A DNA stretch of 6,435 nucleotides from Collinsella sp. (GTDB lineage: Bacteria > Actinomycetota > Coriobacteriia > Coriobacteriales > Coriobacteriaceae), in assembly GCA_019425005.1 (NCBI GenBank), contig JAHYYK010000067.1, positions 1 to 6,435 of the forward strand. Direction: 5' to 3'. Under the pieces are notes generated by a model. That model did not search any database. It saw only the letters and a program-made list of their open reading frames with translations, and was not told the origin of the DNA. The stretch's first letter is position 1. The number at the start of each line of letters is the position of its first letter. A program made the translations under genes and the position numbers. Shown one piece after another: positions 1 to 5,288 of the stretch.

Positions 1-149
1 TTCTCAGAGGAAGGCGCCCGCCCGGAGGCGGCCCTCTCGACCGTTTCGATCTGCGGGGACTGATATTTTTTACTGTAATGGGGACTTGACTGTTGCTGCC
101 TTGGAGACCGCGCACCTAACTATGGTCAGCCAAAATTACATTGCCGGGG

Positions 150-217
150 CCGGGGCGGGGTGCTTGGTTTTGGAAGTTCGCGAAGCCCACTTCTCAAAAC
201 CAAGCACCCCGCCCCGG
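150..217. repeat. Long near-perfect inverted repeat (hairpin)
   Basis: Bases 150-172 are the exact reverse complement of 195-217, giving a 23-bp uninterrupted stem. One unpaired base (194) follows, then five more pairs (GAAGT 173-177 with ACTTC 189-193), closing on an 11-nt apex. Both arms join a GC-rich block (CGGGGCGGGG) to CTTGGTTTTG. No T-run follows the stem on the + strand, and on the - strand the T-rich stretch starts only several bases past it, so it is not a textbook intrinsic terminator. It could still terminate an upstream transcript. The other possibility is a dispersed palindromic (REP- or MITE-like) intergenic element. The inverted repeat is read directly from the sequence; the role is inference. 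Confidence 0.85.
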
Positions 218-294
218 GTCTCGTCTGTGTATTTCCCGCTGGGCGAGCTATAGATGCCATGCACCGATGCGCTAAAGCGGCGACTTGAAATTGG

Positions 295-303
295 TGCTAT
301 ATT
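295..303 (+). promoter_or_regulatory. Candidate extended -10 promoter for the gene at 341
   Basis: TGCTATATT matches the extended -10 pattern TGnTATAAT with one mismatch in the hexamer (TATATT, 298-303). No good -35 lies 16-18 bp upstream, which an extended -10 can tolerate. Transcription would begin near 310 and give a leader of about 30 nt before ATG 341. The -10 sits inside a small palindrome (GCTA 296-299 with TAGC 304-307). Confidence 0.35.
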
Positions 304-329
304 TAGCTCGAGTTGTTAAGTGTTAGTAC

Positions 330-334
330 GGGAG
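330..334 (+). promoter_or_regulatory. Ribosome binding site fixing the start at ATG 341
   Basis: GGGAG lies 6 nt upstream of ATG 341. An in-frame GTG at 320 would add seven residues but has no comparable Shine-Dalgarno sequence and would put this one inside the coding region. Confidence 0.7.
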
Positions 335-340
335 TCTGAT

Positions 341-829
341 ATGGGGCTGTTCAAGAAGAAAAACCCGCAGGATGCCTTTGATCCCGATGTGTTTACCATC
401 ACGGACACGATTTTGGACCCGCCGCGCTTTACGTTTTTGCCGGCTATCTACCAGGATGCCACGCGTCGCAAGTGGGCCGTGCATCAGCGCGGCGCGACCC
501 CGAGGATTTTTGACTACGCGGATGTGCTGCAGTGCGAGGTGGTGGAAGCTGGCAATCCTGAGGCCGAAGAAGTGGCCTCGAAACAAGAATTTGCCCAGCG
601 TATTCTGGCAAATCCTGCCAAGGCGGCAAAAATAAATGCGGCAAAGCGTAATATGTGTCTTGGTATGGGCGTTATTGTGGCGGTTCAGACGGGAAAAGAC
701 GAGGTTTCCAACTTAGAGATTCCCGTTATGACCGATGAAGTCAAACGCGATTCAAGCCTGTATAAGTCGTATCGGAATGTCGCCGAGAAGATCAAGGCCG
801 AATTTGATGCCATGGGTGGTCTGGCCTAA
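341..829 (+). CDS. Hypothetical small cytosolic protein, 162 aa
   Basis: I do not recognise a named function. The start is ATG 341 rather than the in-frame GTG 320, because GGGAG sits 6 nt before it. The product begins with a short basic patch (MGLFKKK) and has no signal peptide or membrane segment. A beta-rich part (residues about 14-70) contains KWAVHQRG (44-51) and IFDYADVLQCEVVEAG (56-71). An Ala/Lys-rich helical stretch follows (75-104), then LGMGVIVAVQTGKDEVSNLEIPV (107-129, in two parts: a small hydrophobic strand and a TGK-containing segment), and a charged C-terminal helix (138-158). The order 'MGLF-basic, IFxYxDV, VxTGK, xLxIxV' resembles proteins annotated as DUF4428-type or similar bacterial proteins of unknown role, but this copy has no zinc ribbon and no glycine-rich GAIVGG segment. 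Only 38 nt separate it from the GntR gene, so the two may share a transcript. A link to the sugar operon is not shown. Confidence 0.75.
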   Translation: MGLFKKKNPQDAFDPDVFTITDTILDPPRFTFLPAIYQDATRRKWAVHQRGATPRIFDYADVLQCEVVEAGNPEAEEVASKQEFAQRILANPAKAAKINAAKRNMCLGMGVIVAVQTGKDEVSNLEIPVMTDEVKRDSSLYKSYRNVAEKIKAEFDAMGGLA

Positions 830-853
830 TTTTGGCGACATACGTTTCTGAAC

Positions 854-859
854 GAGGAG
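854..859 (+). promoter_or_regulatory. Ribosome binding site fixing the start at ATG 868
   Basis: GAGGAG lies 8 nt before ATG 868. The reading frame is also open upstream to a TTG at 832, but that codon follows the previous stop by two bases and has no Shine-Dalgarno sequence of its own. Confidence 0.75.
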
Positions 860-867
860 TCTGTGCA

Positions 868-1635
868 ATGGCAGGCGAATCTTATGCAATTCCCCCCAAA
901 GATCGTGCTGTCGAGGGGATTCTTTGGTATATCCAGCACCATCAGCTTGCCGGCGGCGACCGCCTGCCGGCCGAGCGCGTGCTGTGCGAAGAGATTGGCG
1001 TTTCGCGTACGGCGTTGCGCGCCGGTATCACGCGGCTCATCTCGTGTGGAACGCTCGAGAGCCGTCGCGGATCGGGTACGTATGTGTGTCCTCCCAAACC
1101 GCTCAATATCTTTCAGGAAACGTATAACTTCTCCGATGCTGTGCGGACTGCCGGCCTGCACCCCTCTTCTCGTCTGGTTTCCACCGGGGCCATCGAGGCG
1201 GATGAGGCGCTTGCCGACAAGCTTGGGGTTGCTGTAGGCGCTCCTTTGCTCCGCATGCAGCGTGTTCGACTTATTGAGGGCGATCCGGCGTCAATCGAGA
1301 CGGCTCACGTTAACCTGTCCCTGTGCCCCGCGCTTCCCGATCACGATTTTGAGTGTGAGAGCCTTTACGATGTCTTGCTCAAAGAAGGTGGCGTGCGCGT
1401 TGAGCATGGACGTGAGCATATCTCCATCTCGCGTTTGAACGCCGAAGAGGCCGAGTTGCTCCAGCAAGAAGAGGGAACGCCGGTGTTCTATGAGAGCACG
1501 ATAGAATTTGATAAGGACATGCGTTTTGTGGAGCATTGCAAATCGGTGATTTTGCCCACAAAGTTCCGCTTTGCCGATAACGGCGAAAAGAACGGCATGA
1601 GGAGCGTGGCAGGTGAACAATGGCTGAAACAGTAG
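868..1635 (+). CDS. GntR-family (HutC/UTRA) transcriptional regulator 1
   Basis: This is a 255-aa DNA-binding regulator. Residues about 11-74 form the GntR winged helix-turn-helix: LPAERVLCEEIGVSRTALRA (33-52) is the helix-turn-helix, and ESRRGSGTYV (64-73) is the wing, with the family's Arg-x-Gly-x-Gly-Thr pattern. Residues about 100-238 match the UTRA ligand-binding fold: the 'PLLRMQRVRLIEGDPASIET' strand-turn (126-145), ESLYDVLLKEGG (164-175), the EHISISRLNAEEAELL helix region (183-198), 'GTPVFYESTIEFD' (203-215) and FVEHCKSVI (220-228). UTRA domains of this class usually bind phosphorylated sugars or related metabolites and release DNA on induction. The last 16 nt overlap the next regulator gene, which implies coupled translation. 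Given its place upstream of a PTS/deglycase operon, the likely targets are the operators in 2334-2526. Whether it represses or activates is not visible. Confidence 0.93.
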   Translation: MAGESYAIPPKDRAVEGILWYIQHHQLAGGDRLPAERVLCEEIGVSRTALRAGITRLISCGTLESRRGSGTYVCPPKPLNIFQETYNFSDAVRTAGLHPSSRLVSTGAIEADEALADKLGVAVGAPLLRMQRVRLIEGDPASIETAHVNLSLCPALPDHDFECESLYDVLLKEGGVRVEHGREHISISRLNAEEAELLQQEEGTPVFYESTIEFDKDMRFVEHCKSVILPTKFRFADNGEKNGMRSVAGEQWLKQ

Positions 1636-2333
1636 ATGCCACCCCGGTTTATATGCGCATTCGACGCCGCATCGAGGAACGTATCGAGCGCGGTATATAT
1701 CCTACGGGTTCCATGATTCCGTCCGAAAAGGACCTCGCCGAGGAATTTGGTACGACGCGCTTGACCATCCGAAGCGCTGTCGATGAGCTGGTTCGGCGTG
1801 GGCAGATTCGACGCGTCCGCGGAAAGGGCGCGTTTGTGGCACAGAAAGTGCCCGTTGCCTACGAGCGAACGGGAGGCTTTCGCGAATCGGTTCGTGCTTC
1901 GGGCGGCGAGCCGTCCGTCCGCATCCTCGCGCGTTCCAAGCGTTATGCGGGCCCATATTATGCCAACCTGTTTGGTATTGCCGAGGACGATTTACTGTAT
2001 TCGATTCGGCGTTTGAACTGCGTCAACGGCGATCCCGTATCGATTGAGATGGCGTTCATCCCGTGCCTGCTGTTTCCCACAATCGAAGATATTGACGTGT
2101 CGGTCTTCAGTTTGTACGAGACCTATGAGATGTTGGGCCGAAAGCCGGTCATGGCACAGGAAAAGCTCGATATCGAAGCGCTGGGCGCGCGAGATGCCGG
2201 TCTGCTTGGACTGGAGCAGGGCGATCTTGCCTTGACGCTGGAGTGCGTGAGCTTCGATGCAAGCGGGCAGGCAATCGAATACGTCAAGTCGTTTAACCGC
2301 GGTGATGCGGGTGGATATACCTATACGTACTAG
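1620..2333 (+). CDS. GntR-family (HutC/UTRA) transcriptional regulator 2
   Basis: This is a second 237-aa GntR regulator, starting inside the end of the first gene (ATG 1620, 16-nt overlap). AGGTGA (1611-1616) serves as a close-spaced Shine-Dalgarno sequence, so translation is probably coupled. The winged helix-turn-helix spans residues about 8-75: IPSEKDLAEEFGTTRLTIRS (33-52) is the helix-turn-helix, and RRVRGKGAFV (64-73) is the wing. The UTRA domain runs from about 90 to 235. It contains LLYSIRRLNCVNGDPVSIEM (125-144), VFSLYETYEMLG (161-172), an ALGARDAGLLGLEQGDLAL run (187-205) and a terminal IEYVKSFNRGD (219-229) typical of the last UTRA strand. It clearly differs in sequence from regulator 1, so the pair is an old paralogous set and not a recent duplication. 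The two may bind different inducers, different operators, or each other. A weak terminator-like stem lies just downstream. Confidence 0.93.
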   Translation: MAETVDATPVYMRIRRRIEERIERGIYPTGSMIPSEKDLAEEFGTTRLTIRSAVDELVRRGQIRRVRGKGAFVAQKVPVAYERTGGFRESVRASGGEPSVRILARSKRYAGPYYANLFGIAEDDLLYSIRRLNCVNGDPVSIEMAFIPCLLFPTIEDIDVSVFSLYETYEMLGRKPVMAQEKLDIEALGARDAGLLGLEQGDLALTLECVSFDASGQAIEYVKSFNRGDAGGYTYTY

Positions 2334-2352
2334 CTGGAGTTTTGTGAATAAC

Positions 2353-2374
2353 AGCTGGGAAGCTAACCAGTTTT
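2353..2374 (+). terminator. Weak candidate intrinsic terminator after the regulator pair
   Basis: AGCTGG (2353-2358) can pair with CCAGTT (2367-2372) over six positions, one of them a G-U pair, around an 8-nt loop. The T-run is short (2371-2374) and partly inside the stem. It lies 20 nt after the stop of regulator 2. This is a poor terminator at best, so some readthrough from the regulators into the PTS operon is possible. Confidence 0.25.
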
Positions 2375-2399
2375 GATCGTTGGGTCAGCCGTATATACA
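2373..2399 (+). promoter_or_regulatory. Candidate promoter of the SIS/PTS operon
   Basis: TTGATC (2373-2378) matches four of six -35 bases and TATACA (2394-2399) four of six -10 bases, but the spacer is only 15 bp. The -10 overlaps the GTATATAC palindrome, so a GntR protein bound there would block polymerase. No better-spaced pair was found in the gap, and a different promoter is possible. The leader would be about 120 nt. Confidence 0.3.
2391..2398. promoter_or_regulatory. Candidate GntR/HutC operator GTATATAC
   Basis: GTATATAC is a perfect 8-bp palindrome and fits the pattern GT-N-TA-N-AC described for HutC-type GntR regulators, the subgroup that carries UTRA domains. It lies 57 bp after the second regulator's stop and upstream of the operon. 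The match is seen directly; binding by either regulator is inference. Confidence 0.5.
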
Positions 2400-2456
2400 A
2401 CCTTACATGGCTCAAAATCGACCGTTCGCCGATTGGGATAAATTAATCGACAAAGA

Positions 2457-2498
2457 GGTATCAAAAAGCCGTAACCTGTAACTGTGATTGGTATCAAA
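2457..2498 (+). repeat. Direct repeat GGTATCAAA, two copies 33 bp apart
   Basis: GGTATCAAA occurs at 2457-2465 and 2490-2498. The 33-bp period is about three helical turns, which would put the copies on the same face of the DNA. The second copy overlaps the GTAT-CAA-ATAC inverted repeat; the first holds only a half-site. The repeats are exact, but their role as protein-binding sites is inference. Confidence 0.4.
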
Positions 2499-2515
2499 TA
2501 CTAATGATTTGTTAC
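2478..2515 (+). promoter_or_regulatory. Leader stem-loop / second inverted repeat next to the SIS1 ribosome binding site
   Basis: ATTGGTAT (2487-2494) pairs with ATACTAAT (2498-2505) over eight positions with one G-U, around the triloop CAA. An outer 5-bp stem, GTAAC (2478-2482) with GTTAC (2511-2515), encloses it and ends directly against the Shine-Dalgarno GAGG (2516-2519). At the DNA level the core is GTAT-CAA-ATAC, the same half-sites as GTATATAC with a 3-bp spacer, so this could be a second GntR operator, an RNA element controlling translation, or both. Confidence 0.4.
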
Positions 2516-2519
2516 GAGG
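2516..2519 (+). promoter_or_regulatory. Ribosome binding site fixing the SIS1 start at ATG 2527
   Basis: GAGG, the start of GAGGTGAG (2516-2523), lies 7 nt before ATG 2527. The frame is open back to a TTG at 2488, but that codon lies inside the leader stem-loop and lacks a Shine-Dalgarno sequence. Confidence 0.75.
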
Positions 2520-2526
2520 TGAGACG

Positions 2527-3642
2527 ATGAAAATGCTCGATTACGTTCAACTCGCCCACGTGCGTATGGGTGAGAACCTTGAGCGTTCGTCTGAGCTTGT
2601 ATGCCAGCTCGTAGATATTTTCCAGTCTGGTTCCTTTAGCGCACTGCGCATCGTTGCTTCGGGTTCGTCCCGCCATGCAGCCGATTGCGCCCGCGATTAT
2701 CTGCAGGATGCGCTGCAGATGCAGGTGTCCGTTGTGACGCCCGAGGCCTTTGTCGATTTTGAGCACACCTATCCTCAGCATGCGCTCAACATCGCCGTCT
2801 CCCAGAGTGGCTACTCGACCAACACGATCGCGGCGCTCGATTACATGCGCGCGCACGATATGCCTGCAGTTGCACTCACGGCAAACGTCGAAGCGCCTAT
2901 TAAGGAACACGCTGATATCGTTCTCGACTACGGCGTGGGCGTCGAGTCGGTGGACTTTGTGACTCTGGGCGTCGAGGTTCTCGTTGAGTACCTGGTGCTC
3001 TTTGGCATTTACGGTGGCCAAGCGCGCGGAACGATTGACGCCGAGGGCGTTGCCCAGCGTCTTGACGACCTGCGCGAGGCTATCCAGGGCAATGCCGTGA
3101 TGTGCAAGACCGCCGAGGCATATGTCCAAGACCACATGCTCGAGCTTTCTGAGCACATACCCGCCATGGTCGTCGGCAACGGCCCCAACTATGGCGTTGC
3201 CGAAGAGGCGGCGCTCAAGCTGAGCGAGACCATCAAGATTCCGGCTATGCATCACGAGGGCGAGGAGTTCGTTCACGGTCCCGAGATGCAGATAACCCCA
3301 GGCTACCTGGTGTTTATCGTCGACGATCCACAAGGGTCGGAGCGTCTGGCAAATATCGCCGATGCGCTGTCGAACGTTACGGCAAAAACGGTGCTGCTCA
3401 CGGCCCATCCCAGGGGTAGGGCTCACGAGGTTGCGGTGCCTCAGGTGGCTCCGCTGCTCAGCGCAATTCCCAATCTTGTGTTCTTCCAGACGATTGCGGC
3501 AATGATCGCCGAGCGCCTGAAGTCATGGGATGTGCACCCGTATCTCGATGCCGTCTCCAAGCAAATGGAGGTCAAGGCAGAGGGCTACGAAGAGTCAGTC
3601 AATGCGCTTAAGGCCAAAGCGGCTGAGTGTTACGGAATGTAA
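2527..3642 (+). CDS. Tandem-SIS sugar-phosphate isomerase/deglycase (GlmS-C/AgaS/GfrE-F-like), SIS1
   Basis: This is a 371-aa cytosolic enzyme with two SIS domains, the layout of the GlmS isomerase half without the amidotransferase part. The first SIS domain (about 20-165) shows ASGSSRHAADCA (45-56) and AVSQSGYSTNTIAALDYM (90-107), the Ser/Thr-rich phosphosugar-binding loop. The second (about 200-345) shows AMVVGNGPNYGVAEEAALKL (213-232) and EEFVHGPEMQI (246-256). Glu234 and His250 are 16 residues apart, the spacing of the catalytic Glu488/His504 in E. coli GlmS and of Glu/His in FraB. The reaction is probably cleavage or isomerisation of a hexose-6-phosphate amine conjugate delivered by the PTS. 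It is the first gene of the operon, 61 nt before a second SIS gene. In the Salmonella gfr locus two SIS deglycases handle glucoselysine- and fructoselysine-6-phosphate. An aminosugar-6-phosphate isomerase/deaminase (AgaS-like) is the main alternative. Confidence 0.85.
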   Translation: MKMLDYVQLAHVRMGENLERSSELVCQLVDIFQSGSFSALRIVASGSSRHAADCARDYLQDALQMQVSVVTPEAFVDFEHTYPQHALNIAVSQSGYSTNTIAALDYMRAHDMPAVALTANVEAPIKEHADIVLDYGVGVESVDFVTLGVEVLVEYLVLFGIYGGQARGTIDAEGVAQRLDDLREAIQGNAVMCKTAEAYVQDHMLELSEHIPAMVVGNGPNYGVAEEAALKLSETIKIPAMHHEGEEFVHGPEMQITPGYLVFIVDDPQGSERLANIADALSNVTAKTVLLTAHPRGRAHEVAVPQVAPLLSAIPNLVFFQTIAAMIAERLKSWDVHPYLDAVSKQMEVKAEGYEESVNALKAKAAECYGM

Positions 3643-3643
3643 G

Positions 3644-3688
3644 CGGGTTTTGATGCCCGTTGGCACGGGGGATGTGGAAACAACCCCC
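3644..3688 (+). promoter_or_regulatory. Intercistronic hairpin(s) between SIS1 and SIS2
   Basis: GGGGG (3667-3671) pairs with CCCCC (3684-3688). After an A-A mismatch, TGT (3673-3675) pairs with ACA (3680-3682) around the tetraloop GGAA, a GNRA-type loop. It ends 2 nt before the strong Shine-Dalgarno AAAGGAG of SIS2. Two competing stems use overlapping bases: CCCGT (3656-3660) with ACGGG (3665-3669), and CGGG (3644-3647) with CCCG (3656-3659). No U-run follows, so termination is unlikely. A processing, stability or alternative-folding element is more plausible. Confidence 0.5.
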
Positions 3689-3703
3689 AGAAAGGAGAGA
3701 CAA

Positions 3704-4765
3704 ATGAAGGAAACCGAGAAGATCGAGATCATGCATTTCGACCAGGAGGGCTACCTCGAGGACGGCAAGGCGCTCTACGAGACCGGCAAGAAGATGACCG
3801 CGCTCGCCGACAAGGTCGCCGACGAGGGCTACGACGCCGTGTTCCTGATGGGCGTCGGCGGCACCTGGGACGAGCTCATGCAGCTCGAGTACCTCATGAA
3901 CAAGTTCGGCGACCGCGACCTCGAGGTCTACCTGATCCACGCCGCCGAGTGGAACGTCTCCGGCCACAAGCGCATGACCGAGAAGTCCGTCGTGCTCACC
4001 GCCTCCGAGTCCGGCACCACCCCCGAGGTCCTCGAGGCCGTCAAGAAGATGAAGGACATGGGCGTCCGCGTCTACGCCATGACCAAGCCCGAGGGTCTCA
4101 TCGGCCAGGCTGTCGGCGCCGAGAACTGCGTCGCCATGGCTTCTGACCATGGTTCGGGCGGCTGCGAGAAGGGCTACTACCTCGCCGACTGCTTCGGCCT
4201 GCGCCTGCTCAACCGCCGCGGCTGCTTCCCACAGTTCGATAAGTTCATCGAGCAGACCAAGGACGTTTGGACCCACCTGGTCGACATCCGCAAGAGCTTC
4301 GAGCCGCGCGCCGAGGAGCTCGCCAAGAAGTACGCCCTGGCCCCCTACACCATGTTCATCGGCTCCGGCGCCCTGTGGGGCGAGACCATCCTGTTCTCGA
4401 TGTGCATCCTCGAGGAGATGCAGTGGAAGCGCACCCGCTACATCACCTCGGCCGACTTCTTCCACGGCACCCTCGAGCTCGTGGAGCCGGGCGTCCCGGT
4501 CTTCCTGTTCATGGGCGAGGACGAGAACCGCAAGCTCGACGAGCGCGTCCGCGCGTTCCTGACCCGCGGCGTGACCGGCGACACCGACATCAACATCATC
4601 GACACCGCCGAGTTCGCGATCCCCGGCCTTGACGACGAGTTCCGCGTCATCGTCTCCCCGTGGATTCTGACGGTGCTCGTGACCGACCGCCTGGCTCGCT
4701 ACTACGAGACGGTCACCAAGCACAACCTCAAGTATCGTCGCTACTATCACCAGTTCGACTACTAA
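3704..4765 (+). CDS. FrlB-like fructosamine (Amadori) 6-phosphate deglycase, SIS2
   Basis: This is a 353-aa SIS enzyme close to FrlB/GfrF/FraB, which split fructose-amine 6-phosphates (fructoselysine-6-P, fructose-asparagine-6-P) into glucose-6-phosphate and the free amine. The start is fixed by AAAGGAG (3691-3697), 6 nt before ATG 3704. The first SIS domain has FLMGVGGTWDE (47-57) and VLTASESGTTPEVLEAVKK (97-115). The second has MFIGSGALWGETILFS (217-232) and HGTLELVEPGVPVFLFMGED (254-273). From memory that last block closely matches E. coli FrlB, as does the C-terminal YRRYYHQFDY (344-353). Glu238 and His254 keep the 16-residue spacing of the FraB and GlmS catalytic pair. One oddity is that the usual HGP is HGT here (Thr256). 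Third codon positions are strongly biased to G/C (28 of the first 30 codons, against 17 of 30 in SIS1), suggesting high expression or separate history. A paralogue acting on glucosamine-type (Heyns) conjugates is the main alternative. Confidence 0.88.
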   Translation: MKETEKIEIMHFDQEGYLEDGKALYETGKKMTALADKVADEGYDAVFLMGVGGTWDELMQLEYLMNKFGDRDLEVYLIHAAEWNVSGHKRMTEKSVVLTASESGTTPEVLEAVKKMKDMGVRVYAMTKPEGLIGQAVGAENCVAMASDHGSGGCEKGYYLADCFGLRLLNRRGCFPQFDKFIEQTKDVWTHLVDIRKSFEPRAEELAKKYALAPYTMFIGSGALWGETILFSMCILEEMQWKRTRYITSADFFHGTLELVEPGVPVFLFMGEDENRKLDERVRAFLTRGVTGDTDINIIDTAEFAIPGLDDEFRVIVSPWILTVLVTDRLARYYETVTKHNLKYRRYYHQFDY

Positions 4766-4811
4766 AGAAAACGGGTGCGGGAACGTGCCGGGCTATTGAG
4801 AGGAACACAGA

Positions 4812-5231
4812 ATGAGACAGTACATCATCGCCAGCCATGCGCACTTCGCTACCGGCATCAAGGAGAGCGTCGAGCTGCTCTCGGGCGCTCGTGACAACGT
4901 CCACGATCTTTCGATGTTCGTCGATGGCCGCATGGACGTGGCCGAGGAGGCCCAAAAACTGCTGGCGGGCATGTCTGCCGACGATGAGGTCGTTGTCTGC
5001 ACCGACCTCTTTGGCGGCAGCGTCAACAACGAGTTCACCAAGATCGTCCAGACGCGTCCCCGCACGTACCTCGTTACCAACATGAACCTTCCTCTGCTCA
5101 TCCAACTGCTGTTCTCTGACGAGTCGGCGCCGGTTGAGGAGACGATTCGTGCCATCGTCGCTGCGGACGATACGCGCGTGAAGTTTGTCAACGACCTGCT
5201 GGTCGATGACGACGAGGAAGAAGAGTTCTAA
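4812..5231 (+). CDS. PTS mannose-family EIIA component
   Basis: This is a 139-aa single-domain cytosolic phosphocarrier. It accepts phosphate from HPr and passes it to EIIB. The N-terminal IIASHAHFATGI (5-16) corresponds to the family's SHG active-site strand, so His9 is the expected phosphorylated residue; a second His at 11 is probably not catalytic. CTDLFGGSVNNE (63-74) is the second family signature, and Asp65 matches the aspartate that sits beside the active His. The length is normal for a stand-alone EIIA-Man. It ends in a very acidic tail, DDDEEEEF (132-139), that I do not recall as a family feature. GAGAGGA (4798-4804) precedes the ATG at a normal distance. It is the third gene of the operon, 46 nt after SIS2, and that gap has no strong hairpin. 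As in the gfr locus, EIIA and EIIB are separate genes, unlike the fused ManX of E. coli. Confidence 0.93.
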   Translation: MRQYIIASHAHFATGIKESVELLSGARDNVHDLSMFVDGRMDVAEEAQKLLAGMSADDEVVVCTDLFGGSVNNEFTKIVQTRPRTYLVTNMNLPLLIQLLFSDESAPVEETIRAIVAADDTRVKFVNDLLVDDDEEEEF

Positions 5232-5251
5232 TCCGCAGCACCTATTGACAT

Positions 5252-5264
5252 GCCGTAAGACGGC
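5252..5264 (+). promoter_or_regulatory. Short intercistronic hairpin between EIIA and EIIB
   Basis: GCCGT (5252-5256) pairs with ACGGC (5260-5264) around a 3-nt loop AAG, with a possible extra U-G pair at 5251/5265. It lies in the 57-nt gap and has no following T-run. It is small enough to be chance, but its position matches hairpins in two other gaps of this operon. Confidence 0.35.
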
Positions 5265-5275
5265 GCAAGACCTTT

Positions 5276-5281
5276 GGGGGG
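5276..5281 (+). promoter_or_regulatory. G-run ribosome binding site of EIIB
   Basis: A run of six G lies 7 nt before ATG 5289. It can pair with the CCUCC of 16S rRNA only through a G-U wobble, so it is unusual next to the AGGAG-type sites of the other genes. It favours ATG 5289 over the in-frame TTG at 5274, which overlaps the G-run. Confidence 0.6.
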
Positions 5282-5288
5282 TCACATT

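Larger units (their letters stand above)
1..340. other. Upstream intergenic region, no convincing gene
   Basis: I see no supportable gene here. The frame starting at base 2 stays open from the window edge to TAG at 251-253, about 83 codons, but it runs through both arms of the large hairpin at 150-217. Its only ATG (122) has no good Shine-Dalgarno sequence. The frame from base 1 stops at 61-63 and the frame from base 3 at 87-89, so the tail of an upstream gene could end here. A second GC-rich imperfect stem lies at 6-37 (AGAGG 6-10 with CCTCT 33-37, and CGCC 15-18 with GGCG 27-30). Bases 241-340 look like the promoter and leader of the gene at 341. Confidence 0.6.

Noticed and set aside
322..329. 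GTTAGTAC as a GntR operator in front of the gene at 341
   Set aside because: Only the outer GT/AC bases match; the centre is AG instead of TA, and the symmetry is broken.
2483..2498. CRP-like site TGTGA-N6-TCAAA (9 of 10 consensus bases)
   Set aside because: It lies about 30 nt before the start codon, downstream of the likely promoter, and overlaps the GTAT-CAA-ATAC repeat. I see no evidence for a CRP regulator acting here.
2512..3426. A 304-codon - strand open frame opposite SIS1
   Set aside because: It is a shadow of a strongly supported SIS protein and matches nothing I recognise.
3530..3703. Upstream extension of the SIS2 reading frame into SIS1
   Set aside because: The added residues are Arg/Ser-rich out-of-frame translation of SIS1. 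A strong Shine-Dalgarno and ATG at 3704 give the normal family N-terminus.
3608..4750. A 380-codon open frame on the - strand opposite SIS2
   Set aside because: Its composition is a Leu/Gly/Ala/Val/Asp/Glu-rich mirror of GC-biased codons on the + strand, with no recognisable domain. The + strand frame is a clear FrlB-like enzyme.
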